Positions 22,375 to 35,405 of a stretch of DNA of 64,000 nucleotides are shown in pieces; the stretch's first letter is position 1; each line of letters begins with the position of its first letter. A model generated the notes under the pieces. It had not been told where the DNA came from. It did not search any database and saw only the letters and a list, made by a program, of their open reading frames with translations. The stretch is taken from positions 372,001-436,000 of the forward strand of contig JBCAMK010000007.1 of NCBI GenBank assembly GCA_038503065.1. The letters run 5' to 3'. The DNA comes from Paragyromitra xinjiangensis. Taxonomy: Eukaryota > Ascomycota > Pezizomycetes > Pezizales > Discinaceae. The position numbers and the translations under genes are program-made.

Positions 22375-23789
22375 TCAGCAACTAGTCCTGATATTAGTAG
22401 CAATACAATAAGTCCCATCAGCCCCCGATCCGATCTTCGACGGCTCTCCACTTGTAGTTCCTTTCTGTACCCTAAATCAGAACCTGCACCACATCACTAG
22501 GAGCCATGAAAACTTACATATCTATCGCAAACATCAGGACCGTTGATGCAACTGTTAGAGATGATGGCAGTATCCCCATAGTTTGTGTTAATGCCAGCGA
22601 CAACGTCACCGTCCTTAGCAACAATGTTATCGATTATAACATGTCGCGCCCCACCATTATTGCTGCAGTTGCCGCAGCTACGGTATAGCTTTCCGAAGTC
22701 GTTTACCTGTCGCCGAAGAGTATATTATTAGTTTCTGTCATTAGCAGGGTAGGTGGAGGAGTGGACAGACAAAGAAGTTCTTAATTGAGAGTGTGCCAAA
22801 GCCGTTATGTTGGAAAACTTTGTCTGCGGCTGCTTTGGCACCTCCGCCATTGACGTAGGACGTTCCGGAGGTTTGCTTGAAGGTTGCGCCGTCTTTATTA
22901 GATTAATTGAAGTTATATTAGCTACTGCTTTGAGGAAGTTTGGATGATATCAGTGGTAGAAGATCAACAAACCTTCGCAGACGTCTTCCCACCAGACGTT
23001 ATTCAAAGTACACGTCCCACGGCAATGAACACCTGTTTTTATAACCGATTTTAGCACTAGGTATTCAAAAATATATGATTGAATGCATGTATGAATTATC
23101 AATCAGGGGTATAGGATCAGATACTATACCTTCTGCCTGAGCAGGTCCGATGAAAACATTTGACAAAGTAGCACCAGCCTCAAGGATAAAGATCGTATCC
23201 GCCTCGCCAGTCTCATCTTGTTCCGCACAGACCTTGGCTATTCAAGTTCTTAGCACGAAATCCACTACATTGGCTACTATAACTTACGATTGCGGTCGTA
23301 ACGCCACATTTTTCCATCATAGCTTGCACCTGCGGAAACCGTGATCGGTGAAGACCTCGAAGTAGATGAAACAGGAGTTGGGAACACCGTCGTAAGACCC
23401 GTTGGGGTGGATCCAGCAGCTGAGGTGACAGGGATAGTAGTGGTTGAGGTTACAAGGGTGGTGCTCTTTGTGGTTGTGGTGCTCTTCGCGGTTGACGTGG
23501 AGGTCTTGGGGGTGGTCGTTCCTGCGGTGGTAGTAGCAGTACCTTGGACGCATTGCGAGTAGAAATCATTGGATTTAACACAAGTCCAGCCACTTGGGCA
23601 GAGAGTTGGTCCAGTCCAGTTTGAGCCACCGCCTAGGTAGAGGTTTAATCGGTAAGTAACTCTTGTAGTGGGGGATTGTAGATTGATAGAGCATCACTCA
23701 CATTGGCCGTATTGACCCGCAGTACTTTGTGCGTTGACGGCAAGGACGCCGAGAGAGACGAGAAAAAGTGCTGATTGAAGAGAATGCAT
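22375..23789 (-). CDS. Secreted pectate lyase, CBM1-PL3
   Basis: Seven exons: 23789-23702, 23632-23288, 23237-23130, 23032-22973, 22892-22771, 22706-22518 and 22464-22375, giving 333 residues. A signal peptide ([20 protein letters not shown]) is followed by a CBM1 cellulose-binding module ([14 protein letters not shown]...LCPSGWTC...FYSQC; about residues 26-60) and a Thr/Ser linker. The rest is a polysaccharide lyase family 3 domain: [52 protein letters not shown], and a C-terminal [14 protein letters not shown]3 enzymes cut de-esterified pectate outside the cell by beta-elimination, using Ca2+. CBM1 on PL3 would hold the enzyme on cellulose-rich walls. All six joins keep the frame. An upstream in-frame Met exists, but only the Met at 23789 opens a clean signal peptide. 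The gene lies 1.2 kb from the GH26 gene, on the same strand. Confidence 0.9.
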
Positions 23790-25022
23790 TCTTTCTAGTA
23801 AGTCCTCAGTTGTAAATACCGGTGGAATTGGTGGCTTGCTCAGTCCCGTCGAGATCACTGGTAATAGAAAACAACAACTCAACGGCGTTCAATTGCACTT
23901 TATATAAGCATCCAAATAGCCCCCCATCTCGCACCCACGACACTTTGAAGCCCGAAAGCATTTGGAAACGGATGAGATTCTACCGAAAAAAGGACGGAGG
24001 AGCATCCGTCACGAAGTTCTGCACAAATAAATATCTTGCCAAGAGAATAAGAAGCTTCAATTTGTGGAGTGCAAATACAATATCCGGGCCTAAGATACCA
24101 CTAGTGTGGCATACCTAAGGAGATTTACCTACAAATCTACACTACTGAGTGAGTGGGGTTAGCTTCCCTCGGTATTTAAAGGTGTTTAAGTTAGGCCGAG
24201 TACGATTTAAGATTTACTGCGTAGCTCTATTTGCCTGCATGGTGAACCTTAATACCTTATCCACTCGGAGATTAACTGGGGTATTCTGCACTATTAAACT
24301 CCGTGTTTGATACAACAAATTTTAGGAAAGTTTAAAGTACTAACCAAATTTAATTATAACTCTGCGCGAATAGAGCCACCATGCATCGGCATCCGGATTA
24401 TCGGATCGTGAAGATGCAAGACACTCCACTTGCGAGGGGAACGGGTGGGGTATAGGCCGTTTAGCGGGTGATTGAGCCCAGAAGGGCCTAGGACATGCTT
24501 CCTGTACAACAGCGTTATATTTCACTTCAACCATATCCTCGGTGTTATTAGAAGCGAAGTTTCACGAGTTATTTGCATATGCTTAATGAGTGGCAAAACC
24601 GACTTTCGGTACCGATTATAGGCAATAAAAGCCTGCCATACTAGCTTATTGAAGTTTAGAAAGATACCATATATACCCCCGCAATAGTTAAAAACTGACA
24701 GGTGGGTCTAAGCTTAGCTCGGCGGGAGAAAATCTGAGACGGCCGTCAACCCGGCTAAAGAACATCTAATAAGGAATTAAACCCCTGAATAACTTTAACT
24801 TAAATCACTTGGTAAGGATGAGTACTTCTAGCGTGTACATAGGCTTTTCCGGAAACACCTCTTATTAGATTAACATGAAAAGTGGCTTAATCAGCTGACA
24901 TTTTCACAAGAATGTGGCTACGTCAATAGGTAACAAGACTAATTCTCTATATTTACATTGACTAAACCAGTAACCAAACTGTGCTAGATTCTCTACGCTT
25001 TCTTGAACCAAGCCTTATTTGA
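23790..25022. other. Promoter of the pectate lyase gene and 3' flank of the mannanase gene
   Basis: AT-rich spacer with no supported gene. A minus-strand open frame at 24340-24534 (64 codons) and a plus-strand one at 23822-24118 show no recognisable features. Confidence 0.45.
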
Positions 25023-27175
25023 TTACAAGCACTGGTAATAGTATGGAGCAGCCACCGCTGTGCAGGTAGTACCGCTGACACAATAAGTTGGTCCTGTATA
25101 GCCGATACCACCACTAGGTTACAAAATGTCAGTAATGATACCCCAAAAGTTTCATTTCTATGGTGTGGATTACCATTGCGCCCACTTGGGCACCGTCTGT
25201 ATGGTAGTTGGCGTTGGCGAAGCCGACGAGGTCCTAGAAGAGGTCGAAGGCGTCGGAGTAACTTGAGTGCTCTTTTTAGTAGTGCTCGAAGAAGTAGAAG
25301 AAATTTTAGAAGTGACCGATGAGGTCTTAATAGAACTTGTGGCTGATGTGGTCTTACTAGAGCTTGTGATCACACTAGTCCTACTGGAAGAAGTTGACGT
25401 GGTAGTCCTACTAGTAGAGCTAGAGCTAGACACTGGTGTTGAAGCCTTCCATCCCTGAATCTCGTCCAATGTAAGGACGTAGGCCGAGTTGTAAATCCTC
25501 TTAAGGAAATCCAAGGAGTTTGAGGTAGCATCCTCAACGTAACTGTTCCATGTAACGAACCAACTCCAGTCTGCGTCATATAGATCGAGCAACTCTGGGT
25601 CGGGGATTGTGCCAACTTCAGCGGTGGCAATGAGTTTCTTGTCTCCACCGAGTGCAATGAGGGCATTGTAGGTGGCGCTGATCGGCTATATAGAGTAATC
25701 ATATCAGTGTTTAGATTCTCACCTAGAAATAATGGGAAGGAATACTGACACCGTGGTCGCCAGGTGTTGACGGATAGGAATCGTAGCTGAGAACATCAAC
25801 TGTAGCATCGCCAGGGTACCAATCGGCACTGACGGAGTTCCAGACCCAGATCAAGTTGTTCAACCCGTGGTAGGTGGTGAGCCTGTCGTACACGATTTTG
25901 TAGAGTTGTTTGCAAGGCCCAGCACCCTGAGCTCCCCACCAGAACCAGCCACCTAGAAAAACCAGGAGTTAGCATAGTAGCGTAATACTATTCTTTTTTT
26001 AGAAAAAGAAGGCTAAAAATTACCGTCAGCCTCGTGCAAGGGCCTCCAGAGGACAGGAACGTTCGCGGCTTGCAGCCTTTTGAGCTGAACAGCAATCGCA
26101 TCAATGTCACGGATAAGAAGAGTGTAGTTCGCGTTGGTAGTATCCGCAAGCGCGGTTGCAATGTTAAAGTCTGTGGAATCAGTGTAGAAACCTCTCCACC
26201 ACTCCTTGCCCGGAACATCATAAAGACCAGTAGGAGCATTCCAATCTGTGTAGTATGTCAGTATTAACTTCAATAAAAAGTGCAGCTTGCGAACTAACGC
26301 CAGACAAAAGCCACAATTCCTCCACGTGCATCAAATGCAATAGCATCCTCAACAGCAGTTGAGGTACTCCCATGCTCGACTCTGCTAGGGCTATACTCTA
26401 TAAGATCCAGTCCGATAATAGCAGGAGTCTTCCCAACGTTTGTCTCGACCCACGCGAGACTCGTAGGATCTTGTTGACCAGAAATGTACTTCGTGCCATA
26501 GTTTTGGACAAGGAAGGAAATGAGTGACTTGGTAGCTGGGGAAGAGTTTGTGTTGACAAGGGAGGTGGTAACCTGGTGGGGGCCACGAGGGGTGGATGGA
26601 GTGACCAATAAGGCATCGATGAAGTACCTAATTACTTGCTTTTCAGAAAATGTAACAAGTTCTAAATTGGGACTAGGAATCTTACCAGCCCCAGTTGCTT
26701 TGGATAGAGATAGTGTTTGTTCCAGCGTTCAACAGGGCTTGACCAGCAGAGACAGTCGACCAAGTAGTGGTTTCCGGCAAGCTCACGTCACCACCAGCAC
26801 CACCGTTGAGAGAAACCCTAGTGGCTTTTGAGCCAAAAGGTCCAAGATACACAATACCAAGATCATATAGTCCTTGTGTAGCAGAGGTAACGGTGAAAGT
26901 GATCTGATCGGCGTCGGCATCGAAGCCTTCGACGTACCCAGTACCTATACAACAAAAGATGTCTCAGTACACTGATACAAACATATCGAAACCGAAACCT
27001 AATCAGAGTATCTCATACCAGAAAATCCGGCCGAAGCAGTAGCAACGTTAACACCAGTGAGGGTTGCGTCCTCAGCTTGGTAAGTAACAGTTTGTGCGAA
27101 AATCGAAGGAACCAATGAAGCAGCTGCAAGGGAAAGCAAGCCAGCTCTCCCCCAAGAGAAAATTCCAGAAACCAT
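25023..27175 (-). CDS. Secreted beta-mannanase, CBM35-GH26-CBM1
   Basis: Seven exons: 27175-27019, 26944-26686, 26627-26299, 26245-26024, 25952-25750, 25685-25174 and 25113-25023, giving 590 residues. Order: signal peptide; CBM35 (VTYQAEDATLTGVNV... to WYFIDALLVTP, about residues 30-148); GH26 catalytic domain; a Ser/Thr-rich linker; a C-terminal CBM1 (PKWAQCGGIGYTGP...YYYQCL). The acid/base is Glu320 in WRPLHEADGGWFWWG and the nucleophile is Glu413 in IATAEVGTIPDP, both in the arrangement known for GH26. The enzyme would cut internal beta-1,4-mannosidic bonds of plant mannans outside the cell. CBM35 in fungal mannanases often binds decorated mannan, and CBM1 binds cellulose. The ATG at 27175 is chosen because the codon five positions upstream is TTG. 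Confidence 0.92.
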
Positions 27176-30100
27176 CTTGGGAGCTCTCAATAAATCTATA
27201 GATTAAGAAAGCGGTGACTTAATGGATCAAGTGGGCGGCGATTGGAGTCATCCCTCTCTTTATATGGAGACTGAAAACCCAATTCTCCACAATTCACCTA
27301 CATGCTAAGCGCTTTCAAACGAACTAAATCAGCTCAATAGCGTGCTCGCTAGGTTATCCTCTTTGTAACTTAGAAACTCTATATTACTTTTCTGTTCCTG
27401 ACGACCGAATTGTGGGGGGGATGGCGATATGCGGAGGTCGCGGCAAGTGATCCGCAGGAACTCCAGGTTCTGATCCCGTGTTAGCAATGCCGGACCCGAA
27501 ACGCGTTCAAGGGTAAACAATTATCCGGCCTTGAATTCAATAAAATGCGCAGAGCCAAGGCAAAGGTTTCGCCAGCTCCAACAGCAACTTCACATGGAAA
27601 TCAGAGTCATAAAGTGTGAAGGAATAAGATCATTTATTCCTCTTCTCGAAATTTCCTAGCTTTTCGGTAAGTGTCTGGTATGAAGATCAGTTGTTTCGAA
27701 TTCTACGTGATGATATTCCTGGGTAAAACATCATGAAGAAATTTAAGCTTGTTTTTCCCACGTTGGAACGGGTAGACTTGATAGGTACTATTTCGGAATT
27801 GTCGGTCCGCAGCGGTTGATTCAATATTCTTGGCGTGTTAAGACAGGGTTCAACTTACGACCTCATTCATTACTTTTCTTGGCTATCTAACTTGTTAAAG
27901 TAGGTAAGGGTTCCATGACGAAATACGGAAAACGTCCCGCGGGTGATTCCGTTCTCCATAAAGAATTTGAGGTCACCCATTAGAATCAGTTCGAGGTACG
28001 TGATACCAGATTACGCAGCATCTTCAGGATACCTGTGGTGAGCCAAATCATGAGTAAATACGTTCACCTCATCTAAAACGAAAACTCGGCGCTTAAATAA
28101 AGGTGCAGTAAGACGCTGTAAAAACGAGAAATTCTGCAGAAATTTCAACACAATCCCCTACTACAACCACGATAATTGAAATTCCTAGCCCTCTACATAT
28201 CAACCAGAGTGATCTATGCAATCTACAGAGCTAGTGATACTACAAGGTACGAACATAATCTGCATCCCAGATACGTACCGATTGACGTGCAAAGATTCAG
28301 GTACGAAGTAGAACCACTATTTATTAGTAAACACTATCTGTTCCCGCTAAGCCGCCACTCAGAAAACATGACAAAAATCAGGCAAGTCTCACCTCATTCC
28401 ATGCTACTCACCCAAAACAATCCAAGTCGCAATCACAAACGTTCAGGTAATATATCTAGTCCTAGACCCAGTTTAGCGTTAAAAACAAATGCAGCTCAGT
28501 GACAACCCGTATTCAGAGTACTTGATTATACACAAGGCCGCGTATTTATCGTCCTGATACCAGAGGTGGTTGATCGATCGATTAATTGATTAGGTGGACT
28601 TCCATACGAGCCCCAAAAAATGACAGGACGCGCATATTAAAAGCTGCCACGGCTTCCAGCGCTTCTGCTAGAATTTACATCATAGAGATACCAGATCAAA
28701 CATCATACTTTTAAGAGTTCGTATATAGCCCTTAGAAATAAGGATCACTCAAAGAACTCCGTTGAATAATCAATCCCAATAATCAACCCTAGGCCTAAAA
28801 TGGCCCCGAAGTTCAACCACGGTAGCAGCACCTCCCATAGAACCTAAGCAAAAGAGTAGAGAAAATATGAAACTTCAAAATAAGCCACAGGAATAACATA
28901 CCTTTCACCACAATTTACTTGCGCACACGAACACACACACACACACACACACACACACCACAAAGCAGAGGGGAAACAGCAAGATATATGAGAAGAACAC
29001 AGGGTACATACCTAAAGAACTACTAGATCTAATTTCATTGCCTTAACCCCTCCGCTTCTAATCCAATGGTTGTTGAATAGCCCCTGTTATAAAAATTGAA
29101 AGTCCCAACTTAAAGTCATGCTTCACGTTTTTCCATTCACCTCTATCCCCATACTTAGTGGTTCGTTTTTTTATCATTGCTGTTGAATAAGTGCGCGACC
29201 CATGATTTGACCTCGGAAGAGCCAAGCTATTAAAACAACCCTAAGCATAACCTTCCTGTTCCACCTTTCATCTCTATTCCCAAATCCATATCTGCGGCTC
29301 TTGGTTTTCGGTATGAATTCTGTTGAAAATCTCACATAGTGCTGATAGAAGTCTATTACTATCCAAGTCAGCTTTTTATTAGATGATAAGAGACTGGAAT
29401 AGATAATAATGAAAAGAAAGAACTTACTTGCTGCTACAAGTCCTGACCCATTCCAGAGATGGAACTAGATGGGTAAGCGAGTCAGCTTCTGGTCTTATGA
29501 ATAGATCCTATAGATAAATATATTCTGTGTGCGTGTGTGTGTGTGTTCGCGCGTGCGTTTTTGTTTGCGTAAAAAATTTGTTTATCGATCTAGCCGTAAA
29601 CCTGCAGTTCATCTATCCCAAAAGTAACTTCGGTAAATGGTAGAAACTAATAGGATTATTGTAAGACAATGGATTGGCCCGGCGGGGTCGATGAAGTTGA
29701 TGAAATCCTGATGGAGAACATCAGGAAGAGTAGACGGGAGAAGGGAAGTAAGGATGTATTTTGTATTTTGGTGTATTGCAAGGAAGGTGTGGATGGTGGG
29801 ACGGAGAAGCAGTACTTAAAGAATACATGTAGGGCTTAACTACATAACATGTAATACTGGGTGGTCAATTCAATTCTATGAACCCCAGACCCTTTTGGGA
29901 AATTTCGCCAGGGGCCTCGACTGGCCGAGCCTCGTGGTGCTGCAAAGCCCACCGCCAACGGACTAACTAGTCCCCATCACCACCTACCATAGGTTGTTGC
30001 GCACTGGAGGAGCAAGAGCAAGCTGCGCAGTGGGGCTGGGCACGAGACTACCCCAGGCCCATACTAACGAAAGTTGCTACGGTGCGCAGCAGCCATAGGC

Positions 30101-30391
30101 GGCAGTAGGGCCGCGCGCGTGCGCACCTTTCCGCTACATGTTTCTTCTTTAACCCAAATAACACTAGCACTTACTACCCGCTCAATACCAACGATACTTT
30201 AGTTCCACAAAATTATGCGAGTGATACCGAATAGCCACATATAAACACAACTCGGCCGTCCCATTGACCAATTTTTATGAACATTACAACTCGAAACTTA
30301 AGAGCCACCACAATATTTTACTAGACCAATGCATAAAAGTACAGCTACCCTCCACCACTCAAAACATTCGCCTCCTCCATCCTATGCCAAC
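27176..30391. other. 3.2-kb gene-poor interval with microsatellites and a GC-rich patch
   Basis: No gene is supported; the longest open frame (28176-28502, 108 codons) has no recognisable features. It holds an (AC)14 tract at 28931-28958, a shorter (GT)n tract near 29533-29546, a TACATGTA site at 29824 and a GC-rich patch at about 29880-30135. Confidence 0.45.
28931..28958 (+). repeat. (AC)n microsatellite
   Basis: Fourteen uninterrupted AC units in an otherwise AT-rich spacer. Confidence 0.95.
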
Positions 30392-33300
30392 CTATCTCCC
30401 CCTCCCCTGTACCTTCCTTGTCGTTGGTACCTTCTCTTTCTTATATAATCTCCCATAAGCCCCCTCAAACATAGGCTTCTTCGGCTTCAATTGACTCTCC
30501 GGGATCATCAACTTGCGCACCACCTTAAACGCTCCAGTCCCAATCGTCATGCTTTGACCAAGAATAATACATTCAGACACACCCTCAACTTCATCCGTCT
30601 TCATATGGAAAGCTGCATCAAATAGATGGTCGGTTGTCTTCTCAAATGAAGCAAGCTGCAGGACAGAATCGCGCATCTTGGCAAGGCCGAAACGTGTGAT
30701 TCCAAGGACTTCGCCCTTGTATGTCATGACGTCTCCAAGAAGCTGCATATGACGTGGATCGATGTCCATACCGTGGGCCGTCATTGTAGCTGATATTTCG
30801 CTGATGATCGAGGCTCTTTAGGCAAGTTAGTTGAATGAGCTAAGTGTAGAAGTAGGAGAATACAAACCTAGCAGCCTCAATACCAAGCACGTCCCGCATC
30901 TCCATGATACTATTGCTTGTTGTCTGTGTAGCGATCACGCCTTCCGTGTGCATAACATACTTCAACCCATACCCCTCCACCAAGAGATCATTCTCACCAT
31001 TCTTCTCATTCTTCTTAACGACTGCACGAGAAGCTTGCGGATATCCCTTCACGATTACACCAGGGAGCGCACGCTTTAGATTCTGGACGCGAAGGAATAC
31101 ATCGGTTTCTGCGGTGGTCTTCTTTCGGTCTTTTTCAGACATCTCACGGACGTAGATCCGGATGCGATTACCGACAACCCTAATATCGGGTTTTGTAATC
31201 TTCAGTTTCGCCTTGACAAGAGCATTAAGAATGTCGTCAATTGTAAGTTCCAGCTGGAGTTTATCGATAGTATGAAAATCGATGCGGACAGAAACATAGT
31301 TGTCATCCGGCGAACAAACATCCTCCACATAATAAATAATCTAGCCACCCCACCAGTCAGCAACCACCTTCCTCCATTCCAGAAAGAAGATGAACTCACA
31401 TCCTCTAGATAGGTCTTTTCAATCCTTCCCTTCACAATTCTTGCACTCCTCTCATCATCCTTCGTCACCAGTTTACACGTAATAATTGGCGTACTAATAT
31501 TCTTACTCGCGTTGATAATTTCCTTAATACGCGGCACACCAAGCGTAACATTCATACTAGCGACACCAGCAAAATGGAAAGTCTTCAACGTCATCTGAGT
31601 TCCTGGTTCTCCAATACTCTGCGCACCTACCGCACCCACCGCCGAACCAGGCTCAACCTTAGCGCGCTCATATTTAGTTAGGCATTGCCGTAAGAACTCG
31701 CGCAGCAAGCGTTCAGATATCCGCATGATACGGTTAACAGCATTGACATCTGCGGCCGGAAAGTAAGAGTCATCGATATCCATATAATCTGCATCTGGGG
31801 TCTCGTCGTAGGGGGGAAGGTTGTAGCGGGTCCGAAGTCCAGCAAGCGCAACTGCCTTCTCACGCATGAACTTGCGCACCGAAACGAAGAACTCTCGTTT
31901 CGCCTCATATTCGTCCATAGTGCGATCATCCACTTCGTCGTCGCTGACAACATTACCAAGCAGATCATAACGCACTAGTTTCTCCTCCAATGGACATAAG
32001 ATATCATCCGTCAACTGCACAATCTCCCAAGGATACAACCCCTGGTCCGTATTGCTGAATGTCAAATTCTCGGAATGGTAGAAAGTCCGCTTGAAATTCA
32101 CCGGCTGCGCGTTACCCTCCATATCCACGGGATCCAAGTTATCACCTCCGTACTGGAACTGCACAATACCACTCGAACTCGTTCTGACAGTCTGATCGTA
32201 GCTTGCTGACAAATCCTCCAAGCTCTTCATGAGACGACGAGACATGTAACCAGTCTCAGCTGTCTTGACTGCGGTATCGACTAGACCTTCACGACCCGTC
32301 ATAGCGTGGAAGATAAATTCTGTTGGCGTAAGTCCAGAGAAGAAACTATTCCGTACGAAACCTTTAGAAGGAGGTTGTTTCGAATTCTTCGGAAAGTGCG
32401 GGAGTGAACGATCCTGGAAACCATCCGGAATACGTTTTCCCCCCATAGCCTGCTGTCCGACACATGCCACCATCTGTGAGACGTTAATTTTCGAACCTAG
32501 CTCGAAAAAATTATAGGTTAACATGCATACCCCTCTTTATAAAAGCAACAGCAGGACAGGAGGCAAGCTCTTACCTTTACTACCTGAACATGCCATAATC
32601 AACGGTGCGTTATTCCTGCTCAACTCCGTCATACAGATATCACCGACTCTCTCTCTGACTGCATTCAGCACACCAGATACTTGATTCTCCAACGTCGTCT
32701 CTTCATCACACCCCGCCTGCTTCTCCAGCTTACCCTCCTTAAACTTCAAAATCAAGTCATCGCACTCGACATACGCCGCCTCAACCAACACATCCTTCTC
32801 CTCTCTCAACTTCGCCCCTGGAAGCACGTCATTAATCCCAATACTAAACCCCTGATTCGTCAACCATCGCGCACAAAGCTTCGCGAGGCGATTCATCGCC
32901 TGTACAGTTTCGTCGGGGCCGTAGTCACGTAGGATAACGTAGAAGAGGGAATCCTTCTTGCCGGAGCCGACAGTTGACTTGTCCATTAGACCGCACATGA
33001 TCTCGGAGCCACGGATAACGAGCCAGCCGTCGTTCGGGCACATATCTGGGGCTTCTCCGGGCATCGCTTTGAAATCTCTACATTTCGCGTCCAAATTAAC
33101 TAACACTTTACTCTTTTTGTTGGGTCGCATCAAAACGTTGAAAATCTGTTTCCCTGTCCAGAGTGCTTGAGGCTTCAAGATAGCGGGCGGAGGCAAGTCG
33201 ATCTGCATGTTCCCATCGACCATGTACATGCAGATGTGTGCGAACTGGCCACGGTTGTAAAAGCGGTCTTTTGAAGAGAGGAGGTAAGATGCGGTGATAA

Positions 33301-35405
33301 AGTCCTGAATAGCAGCAATGATTGGTTCACCGTTACGAGGCGTGCAAAGATTGTTTTTCACACCCATGAGCTCGATAGCTTCTGTGCGAGCTTCTTCGGT
33401 TTGTGGAACGTGCAGATTCATTTCATCGCCATCGAAATCAGCGTTGTAGGGATTGCAGACACACTCATTGAGACGGAACGTCTTCCATGGTCGAATTTTC
33501 GCCTGCAAAATTTCATTATGTCAATTTTTGCTATAGAGAGTTTGCAAGAAGAGGATACATACGTAATGACTAAGAATCGATAACTTATGTAATGATGGCT
33601 GCCGATTAAACAAGACCACATCCCCATCCTCCAAATGCCGCTCTACCACATCCCCCTCCTGCAAATTATCCGCCGCCTTTTTCCGATCACCAAACTTCAA
33701 AAACATCTTAAAATCGTTATCTTTCTTGATGACATAATTCGCCCCTGGGTGTACATCCGGTCCATTCTGCACTAACTGCTGTAGCTTCTTTTTGTTATAC
33801 CGTGACACCTTTTCAGGATATGTCAAGTTCTTGGCCACGAGCATTGGGACAGCGACTTGATCGATTGACAGGTTGGGGTCAGGGGAGATAACGGTACGTC
33901 CAGAGAAATCAACACGTTTACCACTTAAATTACCACGGAAACGCCCTTGCTTTCCCTTCAGGCGTTGACAGAAACCACGGATAGGTTTGAGATCACTGTA
34001 TGAGCGTTGGAGGGAAGGGAGAGAGGAGTCAATATACATGGCGATCTGAGCCTGAAGATAATCCCAACGTTCCTTTGTAACGATGAAGTCAGCATCACCA
34101 TACCTTAATTAAAGTAGATTAAAATGTACCATCAGTGTTAGAATTGGAGTTCCCTCTTGCAATCCAGCACGGATCAACGAATTCATGAAAATAATTTCCG
34201 TCAACTTGACTGTCAAATCATCCTCATTACTGGCGCTGTCCTGCTGCACACTCGGCCGGATACACACCGGCGGTGCCGGCACATATTGCCAAATAAACAT
34301 CTCCGGACGTCCCTCGAGGGGGTTCATCCCCAGCAACTCACAATCCGCCGGCAGAACCTGTCTGAACAGATTCAGCACCTTCAGTGGATTGAGATCGTCC
34401 ATGGCCTTCTTAACATGTTTCTCGAGATCATGATTCGCACGCTTAGCCTCCGCAAAACTTTTATCAAACGCTACCTTCTCTTCTGGTGGAATTTTCTTCT
34501 GCGCTGTGGAGGAGTTGAAAGCACGGAATTTGTCGTGGCAGAGCTTCAACGGGCCAGTCTTTTTGATGACACCGTTGAGTGCACCACACTGAAAGCAGTT
34601 GCGTGTTTTTTTGCACTGGTCGTTGATTTTCTTACAGATTGCGGTGCGGCGGAGATTGTCGATACCGGGGGAACGGAGCTGCTTGAGGAAAGTGCGACGC
34701 ATGTTGTCCTCAAGCAGGACACGAGAGCATGATTTGCAGATATTCTGAAGCATAGTTATTATGGCCTTAAAGTAGCCAATATGAAAAGCAGGAAGGGCGA
34801 GCTTGACGTGACCGAAGTGGCCGTTACAATTCTGAAGGCCTTCGCCGCAGGTTTCACATATGCCTGATTTTGAGGATATTCCCTGCGGAAATACTGTCAG
34901 CCTATTCCGTACCGAATCGAGTTGTTTTCGTCAAGAAAAATACAATCGTTGATGGGGGTCAGGCGAATCCAGCCCAGTGACTCCCGCCCACTGCCATTGT
35001 AGCTCCAACTCGGGATTCCATGCATAACAGCGCTACATGACAGTCCTTCACCAATAGGCCCGACTCGTCAGACCCCCAATCAAGACCGTGCTCATCCCCT
35101 TGTAGCCCAAACATACCATTCTCGGGTCCAGTGCTCCGTTCGATTTTGGCCTCCTTCCACCGTCAAAATCGTAAAGCTCGCGCGTAGCTACTTCGATAAC
35201 ACCTTGCTTTACGACATCATTCGGCGACCTTTAGAGGACACTATCAGCACTCGTATCCCGTTGTAACCACCACCCCCGAAAAAAGGCTAGAAATTCTGGA
35301 TATGACTCGGGCATACATGATCCCAAACTTAACCTGCTTGATCCTCTTCGGCAGGTTATCCACCACCTGCTCCTTCATCCCCTCTCTCGTTGCTGTGGAC
35401 AGCAT
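30392..35405 (-). CDS. RPC1: DNA-directed RNA polymerase III largest subunit (RPC1/Rpo31)
   Basis: Eight exons: 35405-35317, 35228-35117, 34882-34130, 34072-33563, 33502-32575, 32496-31400, 31340-30868 and 30815-30392. They give 1461 residues, almost exactly the yeast Rpo31 length. The N-terminal clamp has the zinc motif [17 protein letters not shown] (residues 76-92). [19 protein letters not shown] and [20 protein letters not shown] follow. The catalytic metal site is [12 protein letters not shown], with Asp510, 512 and 514. Further landmarks are [37 protein letters not shown] and, near the end, [19 protein letters not shown]. The overall pattern fits polymerase III, not I or II; there is no C-terminal heptad tail. 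It is the core subunit that makes tRNA and 5S rRNA in the nucleus. All seven joins keep the frame. A 57-nt intron at 34073-34129 would be missed by a simple frame reading. Confidence 0.96.

Noticed and set aside
34157..34732. 191-codon plus-strand open frame within RPC1
   Set aside because: Antisense shadow of a highly conserved RPC1 exon; no features of its own.
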